From Desulfobacterales bacterium (GTDB lineage Bacteria > Desulfobacterota > Desulfobacteria > Desulfobacterales > JAFDCJ01): DNA of 8,041 bases. How positions within the stretch are numbered: the first letter of the stretch is position 1; each line of letters begins with the position of its first letter. The notes under the pieces were generated by a model. The model had not been told where the DNA came from and ran no database searches. It saw only the letters and a program-made list of their open reading frames with translations. Made by a program: the position numbers and the translations under genes. Below are positions 6,140 to 8,041 of this stretch, piece by piece. Location of the stretch: the NCBI GenBank assembly GCA_020345785.1, contig CP070771.1, positions 5,769,375-5,777,415 of the forward strand, in the 5' to 3' direction.

Positions 6140-7345
6140 ATGTTAGCCTATTTTGATTGTTTTGCGGGAATCAGCGGAGACATGACGCTGGGCGCGTTAG
6201 TTGATCTGGGAGTTCCACTAGACTGGCTAAGAGATCGTCTTAAGAGTATTCCTCTGACCGATTTCGATCTTGCACTGACCTCGGTGCATCGAAACGGTAT
6301 CCACGCCGCGCTGGTCAAAGTTGAAGCTTCGGACGATGAAATATCAAGAAACTTCTTACAAATACGTTCTATGATCGAAAACAGCCCTTTGACCGACCCG
6401 GTCAAATCAGTCAGTCTTCAGGTATTCCAAAGACTGGCACAAGCCGAGGCCTCCATTCACAGCTGTTCCATCGAGCAAGTGCATTTTCACGAAGTAGGGG
6501 GGATCGATGCCATCGTCGATGTCGTCGGAACTGCCCTCGGCCTGGAATATCTGGGAATCAAAAAGATCATCGCCTCTCCGCTGCCCCTCGGCAAAGGATT
6601 TGTCACCTGTCGTCACGGTAAACTCCCCGTGCCGGCACCGGCCACTCTGAGAATTTTGAAAGGCGTGCCGGTATATGGAACGGACATTCCTTACGAGCTT
6701 GTCACGCCCACCGGAGCAGCTATTATCGCGGGAGTAGCGCAAAGGTTTGGCGCCATGCCGGATATGATCCTCCATGCTATCGGGTACGGGGCCGGTCAGC
6801 GGGATCTTGCAGCAAGACCGAATCTTTTGCGAGTCATCACAGGCAACGAGCCGCACACGGTGACTGAAACATCAGAAGCGCTGCAAGAAGATCAGGTTGA
6901 AATCATTGAGACCAATATTGATGACATGAACCCGGAGTTGTTTGGCCATCTGATGGACCGACTTTTTGAAGACGGCGCTTTGGATGTCTACTGGATTCCG
7001 ATTTACATGAAGAAGAATCGACCCGGCACCATGTTGCAGGTGCTCTGCAAAATCGATAGACGAGATGCTCTCATTCATCGTATCTTGACTGAAACAACCA
7101 CCCTGGGGGTTCGATATGACGTGCTCCGGCGACGTTTGCTGGAACGGGAATCCATGGAGGTGAGAACATCCTATGGTGCCATCGCGGTCAAACGGATTAA
7201 AGATCCAAAGGGAAATTTCCGCATTATACCCGAGTATGAAGCCTGTCGCAAAATAGCCCGTGAGCATGATGTTCCCCTGCGTAGCGTTTATGAAACAGTG
7301 ACCCGGGAGATTATGGATAATTTTACAACCAAAATTGGTGAGTAA
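6140..7345 (+). CDS. larC: LarC, nickel-pincer cofactor cyclometallase (nickel insertion)
   Basis: This 401-residue protein carries the LarC (DUF111) signatures: YFDCFAGISGDM at the N-terminus (residues 4-15), HFHEVGGIDAIVD from H115, VPAPATLRIL, ELVTPTGAAI, TNIDDMNPE at residues 258-266, and MKKNRPGTMLQVLC. In the known pathway LarB and LarE build pyridinium-3,5-bisthiocarboxylic acid mononucleotide and LarC inserts nickel in a CTP-dependent reaction, giving the cofactor of lactate racemase LarA and related epimerases. The two parts that in Lactobacillus plantarum are joined by a programmed frameshift (larC1/larC2) are here one continuous frame. The start ATG at 6140 directly gives the conserved N-terminus; the ribosome site (GGGA) is modest. 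It is head to head with selC and 120 bp upstream of pgpA. No larA, larB or larE is in the window, so the client enzyme is unknown. Confidence 0.95.
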   Translation: MLAYFDCFAGISGDMTLGALVDLGVPLDWLRDRLKSIPLTDFDLALTSVHRNGIHAALVKVEASDDEISRNFLQIRSMIENSPLTDPVKSVSLQVFQRLAQAEASIHSCSIEQVHFHEVGGIDAIVDVVGTALGLEYLGIKKIIASPLPLGKGFVTCRHGKLPVPAPATLRILKGVPVYGTDIPYELVTPTGAAIIAGVAQRFGAMPDMILHAIGYGAGQRDLAARPNLLRVITGNEPHTVTETSEALQEDQVEIIETNIDDMNPELFGHLMDRLFEDGALDVYWIPIYMKKNRPGTMLQVLCKIDRRDALIHRILTETTTLGVRYDVLRRRLLERESMEVRTSYGAIAVKRIKDPKGNFRIIPEYEACRKIAREHDVPLRSVYETVTREIMDNFTTKIGE

Positions 7346-7430
7346 TTAATTGGAATTAGGTTTAGCGAGTGCTCCTCCCGCGCAACAGGAGGTCTTGGGC
7401 TCAGATCAAACGAATCAACCATAACTGAGC

Positions 7431-7457
7431 TTGACAAAAGGTGGTCCAGATTATAGA
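7431..7457 (+). promoter_or_regulatory. Candidate promoter immediately before pgpA
   Basis: A perfect -35 TTGACA (7431-7436) is followed after 15 bases by TATAGA (7452-7457). Initiation would fall about at 7463-7466, next to the pgpA start codon, implying a very short or absent leader. The spacer is shorter than optimal, so this is tentative. Confidence 0.4.
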
Positions 7458-7465
7458 CACGGGCA

Positions 7466-7924
7466 ATGAATTGGAGAGAAGAAGTCGTCGTGTTTTTGGC
7501 CACCGGTTTTTACATCGGAAACATTCCATATGCACCGGGTACGCTGGGTTCCTTAGTCGGTCTTCCGATTTGTTTCATTTTGGCGGGGTTAAAATTACCG
7601 CAGGCGACAGCGGGCGCGTTGCTTCTTATTTTTTTTGCGATATGGATCGCAAATAGCGCTGAAAGAGTTTTGGACAGAACCGATCCCGGCTGCATCGTTA
7701 TTGATGAAGTCGCCGGGATGGTGGTTACACTCATCGGACTACCGTTTAATCTGACCACCGCCGTTTTCGGTTTTTTTTGTTTCAGAATTCTGGATATCTT
7801 GAAGCCGTTTCCCATTCGACTCATGGACAAAAAACTTTCAGGGGGTCTGGGAGTTGTCGCCGACGACGTTGCTGCCGGAATTCTTGCAAATTTGCTGATC
7901 AGAGTTATTATCTTTTTTTTCTAA
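7466..7924 (+). CDS. pgpA: Phosphatidylglycerophosphatase A
   Basis: PgpA removes the phosphate from phosphatidylglycerophosphate to give phosphatidylglycerol at the cytoplasmic membrane. The 152-residue protein shows the family blocks in order: FLATGFYIGNIPYAPGTLGSL (residues 10-30), VIDEVAGMVV with acidic D80/E81 (78-87), FRILDILKPFPIR (106-118), and GLGVVADDVAAGI with D133/D134 (127-139). Hydrophobic segments near 31-41, 47-62, 82-106 and 137-152 fit a small multi-pass protein. The acidic residues are the expected metal/phosphate site. The start is the only in-frame ATG before an upstream TAG at 7454-7456; no clear Shine-Dalgarno sequence precedes it. The gene is followed after 27 bp by lepB in the same direction, so the two are probably co-transcribed. 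Confidence 0.95.
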   Translation: MNWREEVVVFLATGFYIGNIPYAPGTLGSLVGLPICFILAGLKLPQATAGALLLIFFAIWIANSAERVLDRTDPGCIVIDEVAGMVVTLIGLPFNLTTAVFGFFCFRILDILKPFPIRLMDKKLSGGLGVVADDVAAGILANLLIRVIIFFF

Positions 7925-7951
7925 CGCTCATCGAGAAAGGTATCGGAAAAT

Positions 7952-8041
7952 TTGAAACTTAAAAATTCAACTGGTAAAGATGATCAAACACCCCGCAGAA
8001 GTCACTGGCGGGAAAATATCGAAGCCATCCTCGTCGCGGTT
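7952..8041 (+). CDS. lepB: Signal peptidase I, N-terminal 30 residues (cut by window edge)
   Basis: The frame starting at TTG 7952 is open to the window end and encodes a polar, basic N-terminus followed by SHWRENIEAILVAV, the typical cytoplasmic lead into the first transmembrane helix of type I signal peptidases (R-E-N/T-x-E-A motif). No ATG or GTG start is available in this frame between the upstream TAA at 7922-7924 and the motif, so TTG is the probable start; AAAGG at 7936-7940 lies 11 bases upstream. The catalytic Ser and Lys lie beyond the window and cannot be checked. Known role: cleavage of signal peptides from exported proteins at the outer face of the cytoplasmic membrane. Confidence 0.72.
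   Translation, partial: MKLKNSTGKDDQTPRRSHWRENIEAILVAV

Noticed and set aside
7372..7392. CTCCT/AGGAG (or CCTCC/GGAGG) hairpin after larC as a terminator
   Set aside because: Only five pairs in two competing registers with a 9-10 base loop, and no T-tract on either strand.

Overview
The window reads as a stretch of housekeeping and accessory genes from a Gram-negative anaerobe, most likely a sulfate-reducing member of the Desulfobacterota (former Deltaproteobacteria). This lineage call is inferred from the combination of a heterodisulfide-reductase-type hdrCB pair, a selenocysteine tRNA, LarC, and moderate GC content; no rRNA or other decisive marker is present. Both edges cut a gene: cinA lacks its 5' part at the left edge, and lepB continues beyond the right edge.

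Layout. At 3-668 (+) is the C-terminal part of CinA, coupled by a 4-base ATGA overlap to a membrane-anchored alpha/beta hydrolase (665-1528, +). A gene-free gap (1529-1839) between convergent gene ends holds a 219-bp AT-rich inverted-repeat element with perfect 11-bp termini. On the minus strand follow hdrB (1840-2700) and hdrC (2690-3283), overlapping by 11 bases, with a candidate promoter and an FNR/CRP-like palindrome upstream. A second, soluble alpha/beta hydrolase (3541-4281, -) is divergent from rlmD (4326-5714, +), a TRAM-domain, iron-sulfur 23S rRNA uracil-5 methyltransferase. The 425-bp gap after rlmD holds tandem hairpins ending in a minus-strand T-tract and the selenocysteine tRNA gene selC (5973-6070, -). 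Head to head with selC is larC (6140-7345, +), followed by pgpA (7466-7924, +) and the start of lepB (7952 onward, +).

Functional picture. HdrC and HdrB are expected to carry electrons through two [4Fe-4S] clusters to a pair of non-cubane clusters acting on a disulfide-type substrate, but no HdrA or other partner is present here. selC shows that the cell decodes UGA as selenocysteine; no gene in the window is itself a selenoprotein candidate. LarC installs nickel in the pincer cofactor of lactate-racemase-family enzymes, but larA, larB and larE are absent from the window. PgpA (phosphatidylglycerol synthesis) and LepB (signal peptide cleavage) form a short envelope cluster. I see no defence system, CRISPR array, toxin-antitoxin pair, transposase gene or phage gene. 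The least ordinary signals are the 219-bp repeat element, the HdrA-less hdrCB unit with its redox-type operator, and the selC locus with its long trailer.
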